Of a DNA stretch of 64,000 nucleotides, positions 23,855 to 32,769 are shown in pieces (the first letter of the stretch is position 1; every line of letters begins with the position of its first letter). A program made the position numbers and the translations under genes. The notes under the pieces are model-generated. The model did no database searches and was not told where the DNA came from. It saw only the letters and a program-made list of their open reading frames with translations. Source of the stretch: Roseomonas mucosa ATCC BAA-692. Its GTDB lineage: Bacteria > Pseudomonadota > Alphaproteobacteria > Acetobacterales > Acetobacteraceae. The stretch spans positions 1 to 64,000 of the forward strand of contig NZ_JHWD01000002.1 in NCBI RefSeq assembly GCF_000622225.1, in the 5' to 3' direction.

Positions 23855-24739
23855 ATGGCTTCCACTTCCATGATTCCAATGGCTCCCGAGGGCAATCTTT
23901 CCCGCTACCTCCAGGAGATCCGCAAGTTCCCGATGCTGGCGCCGGAGGAGGAGTACAACCTCGCCAAGAGTTGGAAGGACAAGGGGGACGAAGGGGCCGC
24001 ACACAAGCTCGTCACCTCCCACCTCCGCCTCGTCGCGAAGATCGCCATGGGATATCGCGGCTACGGCTTGCCGGTGGGCGAGCTGATCAGCGAAGGCAAC
24101 GTCGGCATGATGCAGGCGGTGAAGCGGTTCGACCCGGACCGTGGTTTCCGCCTCGCCACCTATGCCATGTGGTGGATCCGCGCCGCGATCCAGGAATACA
24201 TCCTGCACTCCTGGTCTCTGGTGAAGATGGGCACCACTGCCGCGCAGAAGAAGCTGTTCTTCAACCTGCGCCGGTTGAAGGGCCAGATGGCCGCGTTGGA
24301 GGAAGGCGACCTGCAGCCGGAGCAGGTGGAGAAGATCTCCCGCGTGCTGCAGGTGCCGGAACAGGACGTGGTGTCCATGAACCGCCGCCTTGCCTCCTCC
24401 GACCAGAGCCTGAACGCGCCCGTGCGCGCCGACAGCGAGGGCGAGTGGCAGGACTGGCTGGTGGACGAGGGCGAGAGCCAGGAGAGCGAACTCGCGGACC
24501 GGGAGGACATGTCCAACCGCCGCTACCTGCTCGACACGGCGCTGAAGACGCTGAACGAGCGTGAGCGCCACATCCTGATCGAGCGCCGGCTGAAGGACGA
24601 GCCGACCACGCTGGAGGAGCTTTCGCAGCAGTACAACATCTCGCGCGAGCGCGTCCGCCAGATCGAGGTCCGCGCCTTCGAGAAGCTGCAGAAGTCGATG
24701 AAGAACCAGATCGCCGAGCAGCGTCTGGCCATCACCTGA
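23855..24739 (+). CDS. rpoH: RNA polymerase heat-shock sigma factor RpoH (sigma32)
   Basis: The 294-residue protein has the sigma70 region order: region 1.2 (GNLSRYLQEIRKFPMLAPEEEYNLAKSW) and region 2 (LVTSHLRLVAKIAMGYRGYGLPVGELISEGNVGMMQAVKRFDP, with ATYAMWWIRAAIQEYI for -10 recognition). The RpoH box follows (QKKLFFNLRRLK), and region 4 (TLEELSQQYNISRERVRQIEVRAFEKL) closes the protein. The QKKLFFNLR box is diagnostic of RpoH and is the site of chaperone- and protease-dependent control. It directs transcription of heat-shock genes. The length is normal. Confidence 0.97.
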   Translation: MASTSMIPMAPEGNLSRYLQEIRKFPMLAPEEEYNLAKSWKDKGDEGAAHKLVTSHLRLVAKIAMGYRGYGLPVGELISEGNVGMMQAVKRFDPDRGFRLATYAMWWIRAAIQEYILHSWSLVKMGTTAAQKKLFFNLRRLKGQMAALEEGDLQPEQVEKISRVLQVPEQDVVSMNRRLASSDQSLNAPVRADSEGEWQDWLVDEGESQESELADREDMSNRRYLLDTALKTLNERERHILIERRLKDEPTTLEELSQQYNISRERVRQIEVRAFEKLQKSMKNQIAEQRLAIT

Positions 24740-24906
24740 ACCATCGCCGTGGCGGGGGCTCTCCGGCCCCTGTCGCGAGCGGCGCGGATGTGAATGATCG
24801 GGTGGCGAACGGCGGAGAAACCCGCCGTTCTCGATTCCGGTGCTCCTTTCAGCCTGCCATCCCCTGTCCCGGCAGCAGATCCGCGGCCTGAACCGCTGCC
24901 GCGCCG

Positions 24907-24931
24907 CCCGATCTCGCCTAAGGAGATCGGG
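24907..24931. promoter_or_regulatory. 9-bp inverted repeat upstream of the ClC gene
   Basis: CCCGATCTC and GAGATCGGG are separated by 7 bp and end 20 bp before the ClC start codon. The position fits an operator or a 5' hairpin that could mask the ribosome site. There is no T-run. Confidence 0.45.
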
Positions 24932-24951
24932 AGGACGAAAGGATAGGGTGC

Positions 24952-26316
24952 ATGGAACGGCTGGAGGTGTCGGAGACAGCGGAGCAGGCCCGGACCGCCC
25001 CTCGCCCGCGGCGTCAGCGCTTCCGGCGGCTGCGGCGGCTCCCCCTGGTGTCGCCGCGCCTCTGGCTGCGCCGCATGGTCTTCTGGCTCGGCGCCGTGCT
25101 GGTGGGCCTCGTGGCCATCGCCTTCGCCGCCCTGGCCGATCGGGCGGGAGAGGGCTTCCACCGCCTGGTCACGCACTGGCCGCTGCTGGCGCTGGTGGTC
25201 TCGCCCGCCTGCTTCGCCCTGGCCAGCTACCTGACCCGCACCGTCTTTCCCGGCGCCCAGGGCAGCGGCATCCCCCAGGTCATCGCCACGCTGCACATGG
25301 ACGACCCGAGGCTCGTCGCCCGGATCCTTTCGTTGCGGATCGCGGTGGGAAAGGTCCTGCTCACGCTGCTCGGCCTGCTTGGCGGCGGCTCGATCGGGCG
25401 CGAAGGGCCGACCGTGCAGGTCGGCGCCTCGATCATGCAGGCGCTGGCCCAGCGGCTGCACCTCCCCCGGCCCGAGACCCAGCGCGCCATGGTGCTGGCG
25501 GGTGGTGCCGCCGGCGTCGCGGCCGCCTTCAACACCCCGCTGGCGGGAATCGTCTTCGCCATCGAGGAGCTCAGCCATTCCTATGAGGGCCGCACCAGCG
25601 GCAATGTCCTGACCGCCGTGGTGATCGGCGGCGTGGTCAGCCTGGCCCTGGTCGGGAACTACACCTATTTCGGCGTTACCCAGGTGGATCTGCCGATGGG
25701 CGCCGCCTGGGCCGCCGTCCCGCTCTGCGCCGTGCTGGGCGGGCTCTGCGGCGGTGTCTTCAGCTGGATGCTGGTGCGCGCCTCCACGGGTCTGCCCGGC
25801 CTGGCCGGGCGCCTGCTGGCGCGCCATCCGGTGGGCTTCGCCGCGCTCTGCGGGCTGCTGGTGGCACTGATCGGGCTGGCCAGTGGCGGCCTGACCTATG
25901 GCACGGGCTATGCCCAGGCGCGGGGGCTGATCGAGGGGGAGACCACCCTTCCGGCCAGCTATTTCGTGTCCAAGCTGCTGGCGACGGTGGTGTCCTATTG
26001 CAGCGGCATTCCCGGCGGCATCTTCGCGCCCTCCCTCTCGGTGGGGGCCGGCTTCGGCGCCACGCTGGCGGAGTTCCTGCCGGTCGCGCCGCTGGGCGCC
26101 ATGGTGCTGCTCGGCATGGTCGCCTATTTCTCCGGCGTGGTGCAGGCGCCGATCACCGCCGCCGTCATCGTCATGGAGATGACCGACGGGCAGAACATGA
26201 TCATCCCGCTGATGGCCACTTCCTTTATCGCGACCGGCGCCTCGCGCCTCATCTGCCGCCGCCCGCTCTACGGCGCCCTGGCGCATCGCTTCCTGAACGT
26301 GATGGAGCGCCGCTGA
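24952..26316 (+). CDS. ClC-family chloride channel/transporter
   Basis: The 454-residue membrane protein contains the ClC selectivity motifs in order: GSGIPQV (Ser of the Cl- site), GREGPTVQVG (gating Glu) and GIFAPSLSVGAGFG, plus the AAFNTPLAGIVFAIEEL helix. The N-terminus is basic and cytoplasmic. Prokaryotic members exchange chloride for protons or act as channels, and no C-terminal CBS domains are present. It precedes, in the same direction, two other inner-membrane genes, but gaps of 83 and 67 bp make an operon only possible. Confidence 0.92.
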   Translation: MERLEVSETAEQARTAPRPRRQRFRRLRRLPLVSPRLWLRRMVFWLGAVLVGLVAIAFAALADRAGEGFHRLVTHWPLLALVVSPACFALASYLTRTVFPGAQGSGIPQVIATLHMDDPRLVARILSLRIAVGKVLLTLLGLLGGGSIGREGPTVQVGASIMQALAQRLHLPRPETQRAMVLAGGAAGVAAAFNTPLAGIVFAIEELSHSYEGRTSGNVLTAVVIGGVVSLALVGNYTYFGVTQVDLPMGAAWAAVPLCAVLGGLCGGVFSWMLVRASTGLPGLAGRLLARHPVGFAALCGLLVALIGLASGGLTYGTGYAQARGLIEGETTLPASYFVSKLLATVVSYCSGIPGGIFAPSLSVGAGFGATLAEFLPVAPLGAMVLLGMVAYFSGVVQAPITAAVIVMEMTDGQNMIIPLMATSFIATGASRLICRRPLYGALAHRFLNVMERR

Positions 26317-26399
26317 GGCGGCCGCGGGGGCCTGTGCCGGGCGTCCCGGCGCACCGGAGGCACGCCGGACCGGCTCCGGCGCCGCCACGGAGGTTCGAC

Positions 26400-26891
26400 A
26401 TGGCGGGCGAAGGGGTGCAGACCTGCCTGCCGCCCGGGAGCACGACAATGGGAATCGCCACATCCGGATATGCGACGGCCTGGATGCTGCTCATCCTGGC
26501 CGGGGTCGCCAACATCGCGGGCTATGCCTTCGACCTGTATCAGCCGTTCTGGTGGTTCGACCGCGTGCTGCACGGCTGCACCATCCTCGCCATCACCTTC
26601 TGGCTCGCCATCGTCGTCTTCGGCCGGTTTCTCCGGGCGGCGCCGCCGCAGCCGGTTCTGGCCTTCTTCCTTCTCGCCAGCGTCGGGATCGCGATCGGGG
26701 CGCTGTGGGAGGTCGCCGAGTGGGGCTTCGACCAGTTCGCGCCCGGCAATGTCATCAAAGGCAAGCACGACAGCATCCTGGACATCGTCATGGACACGCT
26801 CGGGGCGGTGCTCGCCGGCTTGCTGGCCGTCCGGTTCCTGCGGCCTCGCGGGGATGTCATCCCCGGCCGCGGCGCGGGTTCCGTCCGGTGA
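26400..26891 (+). CDS. YjdF/DUF2238-like integral membrane protein
   Basis: The 163-residue protein has about four membrane helices (WMLLILAGVANIAGYAFDLY, ILAITFWLAIVVFGRFL, PVLAFFLLASVGIAIGALWE and DTLGAVLAGLLAVRFL). The conserved polar loop GALWEVAEWGFDQFAPGNVIKGKHDSILDIVMDTLGA is characteristic of DUF2238/YjdF proteins, which have no assigned function. ATG 26400 is chosen over ATG 26448 because GGAGG lies at proper spacing before it. Confidence 0.75.
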   Translation: MAGEGVQTCLPPGSTTMGIATSGYATAWMLLILAGVANIAGYAFDLYQPFWWFDRVLHGCTILAITFWLAIVVFGRFLRAAPPQPVLAFFLLASVGIAIGALWEVAEWGFDQFAPGNVIKGKHDSILDIVMDTLGAVLAGLLAVRFLRPRGDVIPGRGAGSVR

Positions 26892-26958
26892 GGGGCGGCC
26901 GGGCGCGCCAGTGTCGTCACCAGCATATGCCGGGCATGGCCCGGACCATGGGGGCCTG

Positions 26959-27486
26959 ATGTTCTTCGATAGCTGGTTCGGGCTGCTCCGGGTCCTGGTG
27001 GTCGGAACCCTCGCCTACCTGGCCCTGGTGGTGTTGCTGCGCATCTTCGGCAAGCGCACCCTGGCCAAGCTCAACGCCTTCGACCTGGTCGTCACTGTGG
27101 CACTGGGCTCCACCCTGGCCACCGTGCTGCTCAGCAAGTCGGTGGCCCTGATGGAGGGGCTGCTGGCCTTCGTGCTCCTGGCCGGGCTGCAATACGTCGT
27201 CGCCTGGCTTTCGGTCCGGTTCCAGGGCTTCAGCGACCTGGTGAAGTCGGAGCCGACCCTGCTGCTGCACCGGGGGCAGTTCCTCCGGGGGGCGATGCGC
27301 GCCCAGCGCATCACCGAGGCGGAAGTCCTGGCTGCCCTCCGCGGCTCCGGGGCTTCCGACCCCCGGCAGGTCGCCGCCGTGGTGCTGGAGACGGATGGAA
27401 GCCTGAGCGTCGTCCGGGATGCCAGCGGGCATGGCGAGATCGGCAGCCTGGCCGGCATCCATGATGTCCGCGACGAAGCCGGGTAA
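26959..27486 (+). CDS. DUF421 membrane protein (YetF/YcaP-like)
   Basis: The 175-residue protein has three N-terminal membrane helices with the family motif LRIFGKRTLAKLNAFDLVVTVALGS. A cytoplasmic domain follows, containing LVKSEPTLLLHRGQFL and AVVLETDGSLSVV. This is the DUF421 (YetF/YcaP) architecture. YetF proteins in Bacillus have been implicated in membrane or spore properties, but the function is not settled. Confidence 0.88.
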   Translation: MFFDSWFGLLRVLVVGTLAYLALVVLLRIFGKRTLAKLNAFDLVVTVALGSTLATVLLSKSVALMEGLLAFVLLAGLQYVVAWLSVRFQGFSDLVKSEPTLLLHRGQFLRGAMRAQRITEAEVLAALRGSGASDPRQVAAVVLETDGSLSVVRDASGHGEIGSLAGIHDVRDEAG

Positions 27487-27577
27487 GGCGTCCCCGGAAC
27501 ATCCCCGGGGCGCGGCTGCCCCAACGGCCCCGTGCGCGATGCCGGGCCGCTGAAGCCGGAAATTCCGCCGCCGGGCA

Positions 27578-28873
27578 TCACTCCTCCCGCGGGTCCGGCC
27601 CACGGGTCGTGGCCTGTACCGGCTCCACCGCCTGGGGCCGGTTCTCGGCGGCGGCGCGATAGACGGTCTCCATCAGCCGCATGTCGCGCAGCCCTTCCTC
27701 GCCCGGCGTGTGCGGCGGCTCGTCGGCCAGGATGCGTTCGGAGAAATGGTCGATCTCCAGCGCGAACTGGTTCTTGTGCTGGATCTTGCGCTCCTCCTGC
27801 CCGACGACGTTGCCGGACTTGCGCGACACGATCAGGCGCTGCCCGACATAGGAGAAGGCATCCGGCATCTCGACGGTCCCGCCCTCGAAATGCAGCCGCA
27901 GCGTCTTGTCGTTGAAGGCGCCATAGGAGGAGAGGCAGTTCGCCATCACGCCGGACGGGAAGCGCAGGCCGAAGCTCATGCTTTCCTCCACCTCCTTCCA
28001 GCGCTCGTCGCCCGGCGGGCTGTAGCGGCGCGCGGTGATCTCCACCGGCTCCTCGCCAGTGATGTAGCGCGTGGCGTTGAGGCAGTAGAGCCCGATATCC
28101 GGCAGCGCCCCTCCCCCGGCCAGGGCCTTGGAGTAGCGCCATTGCGGCCCCGGCCCGTTGGCCTGGACGTTGGTCGCCTCGATGAAGCGCAGCCTGCCCA
28201 GCTCGCCGGACCGCACCAGCGCGATCGCCGCGCGGTTGTAGGGCTCGTACTGGCAGCGATAGGCGACCATCAGCCTGACGCCCGCCCTGGCGCAGGCCTC
28301 GACCATTTCCTGCGCCTCGGCGGCGGTGTTCGCCATCGGCTTCTCGCAGAGCACATGCCTGCCGATCGCCGCCGCGCGCAGCGTGTATTCGCGGTGCATG
28401 CCGTTGGGCAGGACGACGTAGACCGCCTTCACCTCCGGCAGGTCGCGCAGCGTCTCGAAATCCGCGTAGCCCAGCACCGCGGTTTGCGGAATGCCGTATT
28501 GACGCGCCACCACGCTGCCCTTCTCGGGGCTGCCGGTCACGAGCGCCGCCGGATAGGAGCTCCTGCACTCGGCGAAGGCGGGCAGGATCTCCTCCAGGCT
28601 CAGCCTGCCCAGCGCCACGACGGCATAGCCCAGGCGCTCCCCCGGCGCGCGCGGCGCGGGCGGGGGCGGCGTGCGCGGCTCCGCCTCGCTGCGCCAGTTC
28701 GGGAAGACGACCCGGCCGTTCTGCACCCGACCGGTGTCCATCTCCGACGGGGCCGGATAGCCCGGCGCCCCGCTGGATGCCCCGCCCGCCGCGCCGATGG
28801 CGAGGCCCATGGCCGACAGGCCGGAGGCGCGGATCAGGCCGCGCCGCGTGGCGGAGAAGCTGTCATCGGGCAT
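27578..28873 (-). CDS. Gfo/Idh/MocA family oxidoreductase, Tat-exported
   Basis: The 431-residue protein begins with a twin-arginine leader (TRRGLIRASGLSAMG). It continues with a Rossmann domain in which AVVALGRLS replaces the usual GxGxxG, then LCEKPMANTAAEAQEMVEAC, the EKP signature of this family. The C-terminal alpha/beta domain carries GGALPDIGLYCLNATRYITGEEP. Exported relatives include glucose-fructose oxidoreductase of Zymomonas, which keeps NADP(H) tightly bound. The substrate is probably a sugar or polyol. It converges with the DUF421 gene. Confidence 0.87.
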   Translation of the reverse strand: MPDDSFSATRRGLIRASGLSAMGLAIGAAGGASSGAPGYPAPSEMDTGRVQNGRVVFPNWRSEAEPRTPPPPAPRAPGERLGYAVVALGRLSLEEILPAFAECRSSYPAALVTGSPEKGSVVARQYGIPQTAVLGYADFETLRDLPEVKAVYVVLPNGMHREYTLRAAAIGRHVLCEKPMANTAAEAQEMVEACARAGVRLMVAYRCQYEPYNRAAIALVRSGELGRLRFIEATNVQANGPGPQWRYSKALAGGGALPDIGLYCLNATRYITGEEPVEITARRYSPPGDERWKEVEESMSFGLRFPSGVMANCLSSYGAFNDKTLRLHFEGGTVEMPDAFSYVGQRLIVSRKSGNVVGQEERKIQHKNQFALEIDHFSERILADEPPHTPGEEGLRDMRLMETVYRAAAENRPQAVEPVQATTRGPDPREE

Positions 28874-28999
28874 GGCGGGGGTCTCCGTTTCCGTCCCCCC
28901 TCAACGTCCCGCCCCTCCGGGCGGTTCCGCCGGGGCGGTGGCGGTGGCCCCCGTCTCACGGCGGCGTGCCCGCTCCCCCCGGAAGGCGCGGGCGGCGGA

Positions 29000-30511
29000 T
29001 CAGAGGCCCGCGAGATGCGCCGTGGCGAGCGCGGCTTCCTGCCGGTGGACCAGGGTGGAGACGCTGGCCTGGAAGACATGCAGGAAGGTGCCGGGATGGA
29101 TGCCGATCCAGAGCGTCAGCAGCACCAGCGGCGCGAAGATCAGCTTCTCCCGCACCGAAAGGTCCAGGAGCTGGCGCAGCTCGGTCCGCTGCAGGCGGCT
29201 GAACACCACGGCCCGGTACATGCGCAGCATGTAGGCGGCGCCCAGGATCATGCTGCTGCCGGCCGCCAGGGTCAGCCAGGGGCTGATCTTCCAGGCGCCG
29301 ACCAGCACCAGGAATTCGCCGGGGAAGGAGGCGGTGCCGGGCAGCGCCATGGCGGCCAGGGTGAAGATCATCGCCACCACGGCGTAGGCCGGCATGACCT
29401 TCGCGATCCCGCCGAAATGCCCGATGTCGCGCGAGCGCACGCGGTCCTGCAGCACGCCGATGCAGAGGAAGCCGGCGCCCGAGACCACGCCATGGGCCAG
29501 CATCTGCAGCAGCGCGCCGGAGATGCCCTGCTCGTCGATGGAGAAGACGCCGATCGTGGCGATGCCCATATGGGCGATCGAGGAATAGGCCACGATCTTC
29601 TTCATGTCCTGCTGCAGCAGGGCCACCAGGCTGGCATAGACCACGGCGATCGCCGACAGGGCCAGGACGAAGGGCGCCAGCGTTTCCGTCGCCTGCGGGA
29701 AGAGCGGGATGGAGAAGCGCAGGAAGCCATAGGCGCCCATGTTCAGCATCACGCCGCCCAGCATGACCGAGCCCGCGGTCGGCGCCTCGGCATAGGCCTC
29801 CGGCTGCCAGGTGTGGAAGGGCCACATCGGCATCTTCACCGCGAAGGCGGCGAAGAAGGCCAGGAACATCCACATCTGCGCGCCGTGCGACAGGTGCAGG
29901 CCCATCAGCTGCGTCAGGTCGGTGGAGCCGGCATCGTACCAGATGGCCAGCACCGCCAGCAGCATCAGCACCGCGCCCGCCAGCGTGTAGAAGAACAGCT
30001 TGAAGGCCGCCCGCACGCGGTGCGTCCCGCCCCAGATGCCGATGATCAGGAAGACCGGCACCAGCGCTGCCTCGAAGAAGACGTAGAAGAGCAGCAGGTC
30101 GACGGCGGAGAAGACGCCGATCATCGCCGTTTCCAGCAGCAGGAAGGCGATCATGTAGGCGCGGATACGGGTCTGCTCCATCCGCCAGGAGGCCAGGATG
30201 CAGATCGGCGTCAGGAGCGCGGTGAGCAACACGAAGAGGACGGAGATGCCGTCCACGCCCATGTGGTAGCTGATGCCCGTCTCCGGCATCCAGTTCGCGT
30301 GTTCCTGGAACTGGTAGGCGCCGCTGGCGCCGTCGAAGCCGAACCAGAGCAGGGAGGCGAGCGCCAGGACGGCCAGGCTGGTGCCGAGCGCGATTCCACG
30401 CACCAGCCGCCCGATCCTTTCCTCCTCGCCTCTCAGGCACAGGATGGCGGCCACGCCGGCCAGCGGCAGGAATGTCAGGGTCGATAGAAGCGGGAAGCCA
30501 GCAGCGTTCAT
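29000..30511 (-). CDS. NADH-quinone oxidoreductase subunit M-like, solitary copy
   Basis: The 503-residue protein has about 14 membrane helices and the residues expected for the proton-pumping antiporter-like subunit M of complex I. They are VFFEAALVPVFLIIGIWGG with the key Glu, and AVKMPMWPFHTWQPEAYAEAPTAGSVMLGGVMLNMGAYG with the conserved Lys and the His/Gln loop. The length is normal. No other nuo gene lies near. It is therefore either a second, displaced nuoM or a subunit of an Mrp-like or other complex. Start ATG 30511 gives the normal N-terminus. Confidence 0.88.
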   Translation of the reverse strand: MNAAGFPLLSTLTFLPLAGVAAILCLRGEEERIGRLVRGIALGTSLAVLALASLLWFGFDGASGAYQFQEHANWMPETGISYHMGVDGISVLFVLLTALLTPICILASWRMEQTRIRAYMIAFLLLETAMIGVFSAVDLLLFYVFFEAALVPVFLIIGIWGGTHRVRAAFKLFFYTLAGAVLMLLAVLAIWYDAGSTDLTQLMGLHLSHGAQMWMFLAFFAAFAVKMPMWPFHTWQPEAYAEAPTAGSVMLGGVMLNMGAYGFLRFSIPLFPQATETLAPFVLALSAIAVVYASLVALLQQDMKKIVAYSSIAHMGIATIGVFSIDEQGISGALLQMLAHGVVSGAGFLCIGVLQDRVRSRDIGHFGGIAKVMPAYAVVAMIFTLAAMALPGTASFPGEFLVLVGAWKISPWLTLAAGSSMILGAAYMLRMYRAVVFSRLQRTELRQLLDLSVREKLIFAPLVLLTLWIGIHPGTFLHVFQASVSTLVHRQEAALATAHLAGL

Positions 30512-30882
30512 CCGGCGGAGCCTTGCAAGCATCAGGACAGGCACGCGGAAACCTTCCTGTTCCGGAAGGATTCGTTGCACCGCACCATGTCGCGGGAGGC
30601 TTCGCCTATCGGCTTTTCTTTCCGGCCGCCAGCACATCGGATAGTAACAGGGCGAATCCGACGTATTTTTCATGGAGCATCCATGAATACTGACAGGATA
30701 TTCGGATAGTTTTGTCTTATATAATTTTATGGGCCTCGAAGTTGTTTCGGATTCTGTTCGTTTTACTTGCGGCCACAAGGATGGAAGAGTGGCAGCAACC
30801 ATCCAGGGAAGTCACGTGACTTCTGCGCAACCACGGGGCGAAGATCCGACCGGCCGCGGCCACACGGCGGACTGGGAGGGGA
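30512..30882. other. AT-rich intergenic region with palindromes upstream of the nuoM-like gene
   Basis: No gene is seen. The stretch around 30650-30770 is strikingly AT-rich for this genome. It contains the inverted repeat TTCATGGA-GCA-TCCATGAA (30669-30687), and at 30808-30823 the perfect 16-bp palindrome GAAGTCACGTGACTTC. These are plausible operator sites for the leftward nuoM-like gene. The palindrome also lies about 60 bp beyond the ABC ATPase stop. Confidence 0.5.
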
Positions 30883-32001
30883 TCAGCCGTCGTCGTGCAC
30901 CGATACCGCCGCCGTGCGGCTCCAGCCCAGGCGCAGCGGCAGCCCCTCCGCCGGCTGCAACGGCGCGCGCCAGGCCGGCAGCTGCACCCGCAGCACACCG
31001 AGATCCCCGGTCGCCACGGACAGGTGGAAGGCCGTTCCGGCATAGGACCAGGACAGCACCCGTCCCTCCACCATGTTGTCCTCCTCCATCCCTTCGCCGA
31101 GCGGCAGGATCTTTTCGGGTCGCAGCGACAGCACCACGCCCTCCCCCACCCGCGCGGTGCCTTGCGCCAGCAGGCGCGTGCCGCCCAGGCGCAAGGCGAT
31201 GGTGTCGCCCGTGCTTTCCTCGGCCGTGCCGGACAGGAAGTTGCTCTGCCCCAGGAAGCCCGCCACGAAGCGTGTCGCGGGGCGCTCGTAGAGCTCCGCC
31301 GGGGAGCCCTGCTGGATCAGCCGCCCGTGGTTCAGGATCGCAATCCGGTCGGAGAGGGAGAGCGCCTCTTCCTGGTCGTGCGTGACGTTGATGAAGGTGC
31401 GGCCGACGCGGCGGTGCAGCGCCTTCAGCTCGTCCTGCAGCTCGGCGCGCAGCTTCTTGTCCAGTGCGGAAAGCGGCTCGTCCAGCAGCAGCAGCGCCGG
31501 GTCGAAGACCAGGGCGCGGGCCAGCGCCACGCGCTGCTGCTGCCCGCCGGAAAGCTGGTGCGGCCGCCTTTCGGCGAAGCGGTCCAGCTGCACGAGATCC
31601 AGCGCGGCGCGCACCCGGGACTCGCGTTCGGCCCGGCCGATCCGCCGCACGCGCAGCGGAAAGGCGACATTCTCCGCCACCGTCATCTGCGGAAACAGCG
31701 CATAGCCCTGGAAGACCATGCCGAAGGAGCGTTTTTCCGGTGGCAGGGCGGTGATGTCGCGCCCGTCCAGCAGGACCTGCCCGGCGGAGGGCTCGACGAA
31801 GCCCGCGATCGTCATCAGCAGCGTCGTCTTGCCGGAGCCCGAGGGGCCGAGCAGCGTCAGGAACTCGCCGCGCCCCACCTCCAGCGACACATCCGCCACC
31901 GCCGCCGCCTCCCCATAGCGGCGGGTGACGCCCCGCAGCGACAGCGCATGGCCCGCCCCGGCCCCGCGCGCCACGGCCGGGCGTTCCAGCACGCCGCTCA
32001 C
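30883..32001 (-). CDS. ABC transporter ATPase of the PotA/FbpC (spermidine/iron) type
   Basis: The 372-residue protein has Walker A GPSGSGKTTL, signature LSGGQQQR, Walker B LLLLDEPLSALD and the H-loop THDQEEAL. A C-terminal TOBE-type region follows (SLRPEKILPLG). It would energise uptake of iron, polyamine, thiosulfate or 2-aminoethylphosphonate-like ligands. GTG 32001 overlaps the TGA of the aldolase gene (GTGA), so translation is coupled. No permease or binding-protein gene is in the operon, so its partners lie elsewhere. Confidence 0.9.
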   Translation of the reverse strand: MSGVLERPAVARGAGAGHALSLRGVTRRYGEAAAVADVSLEVGRGEFLTLLGPSGSGKTTLLMTIAGFVEPSAGQVLLDGRDITALPPEKRSFGMVFQGYALFPQMTVAENVAFPLRVRRIGRAERESRVRAALDLVQLDRFAERRPHQLSGGQQQRVALARALVFDPALLLLDEPLSALDKKLRAELQDELKALHRRVGRTFINVTHDQEEALSLSDRIAILNHGRLIQQGSPAELYERPATRFVAGFLGQSNFLSGTAEESTGDTIALRLGGTRLLAQGTARVGEGVVLSLRPEKILPLGEGMEEDNMVEGRVLSWSYAGTAFHLSVATGDLGVLRVQLPAWRAPLQPAEGLPLRLGWSRTAAVSVHDDG

Positions 32002-32768
32002 GACCGGTACTCCGGCTGCTCGCGGTCCAGCTTGCGGCACATCGCCTGCCAGAGCAGCCAGCCCTGGGTCGGGCTGTCGGGCGACTGCGCCCGGGTGCGC
32101 TCCACCACCTCGGGCGGCGGCATGGAGAGCGGCGCGCCCGCGGAGAGCGCCGCGACCTGGATGCGGCAGGCCTGCTCCAGGTAGTACATCCAGTAGAAGG
32201 CCTCCGCGACCGTGCGCCCGGCGGTGAGCAGCCCGTGGTTGCGCAGGATCAGGCAGGGCCGGTCGCCCATGTCGCGCACCAGGCGCTCGCGCTCCGACAG
32301 GTTGTCGTCGGCGGCGATGCCCTCGTAGTCGTGGATCGCGACGCGGCCGTGGAACTCTATGCTGATCTGGTTCAGCGGCAGGATGCCCTGCTCCGTCGCC
32401 GCCACGGTCATGCCGGCCAGCGTGTGCGTGTGCATCACGCACTGCGCGCGCGGGCTGGCGAGATGCAGCGCCGAGTGGATCACGAAGCCCGCCGGGTTCA
32501 CCGGCCAGCTCGTCTTCTGCGCCGGCTCGCCCGCCGCATCCACCAGCACCAGGGAGGAGGCGGTGATCTCCTCGAAGAGCAGCCCATAGGGGTTGACCAG
32601 GAAGCGATGCCCCTCCCCCGGCACGCGCACCGAGAGATGCGTGTAGACCGTGTCGGTCATCCCGTGCAGGGCGATCAGCCGGTAGGCGGCGGCGAGGTCG
32701 CGCCGCAGCTCCGCCTCGGTCGGCACATGCTTCGGATCGGGCTTCCGGGGCGGGTCGTAGAGCAGCAT
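31998..32768 (-). CDS. class II aldolase/adducin family protein
   Basis: The 256-residue protein has the class II aldolase fold, with TVYTHLSVRVPG, NPYGLLFEEITASSLV, the zinc-binding CVMHTHTLAGM and LILRNHGLLTAGRTVAEAFYWMYYLE. Bacterial members include fuculose-phosphate aldolase and sugar-acid decarboxylases or epimerases; the exact reaction is not evident. It lies between ghrA (1-bp gap) and the ABC ATPase (4-bp overlap). This tight three-gene unit suggests breakdown of an imported hydroxyacid or sugar acid (inference). Confidence 0.88.
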   Translation of the reverse strand: MLLYDPPRKPDPKHVPTEAELRRDLAAAYRLIALHGMTDTVYTHLSVRVPGEGHRFLVNPYGLLFEEITASSLVLVDAAGEPAQKTSWPVNPAGFVIHSALHLASPRAQCVMHTHTLAGMTVAATEQGILPLNQISIEFHGRVAIHDYEGIAADDNLSERERLVRDMGDRPCLILRNHGLLTAGRTVAEAFYWMYYLEQACRIQVAALSAGAPLSMPPPEVVERTRAQSPDSPTQGWLLWQAMCRKLDREQPEYRS

Positions 32769-32769
32769 G

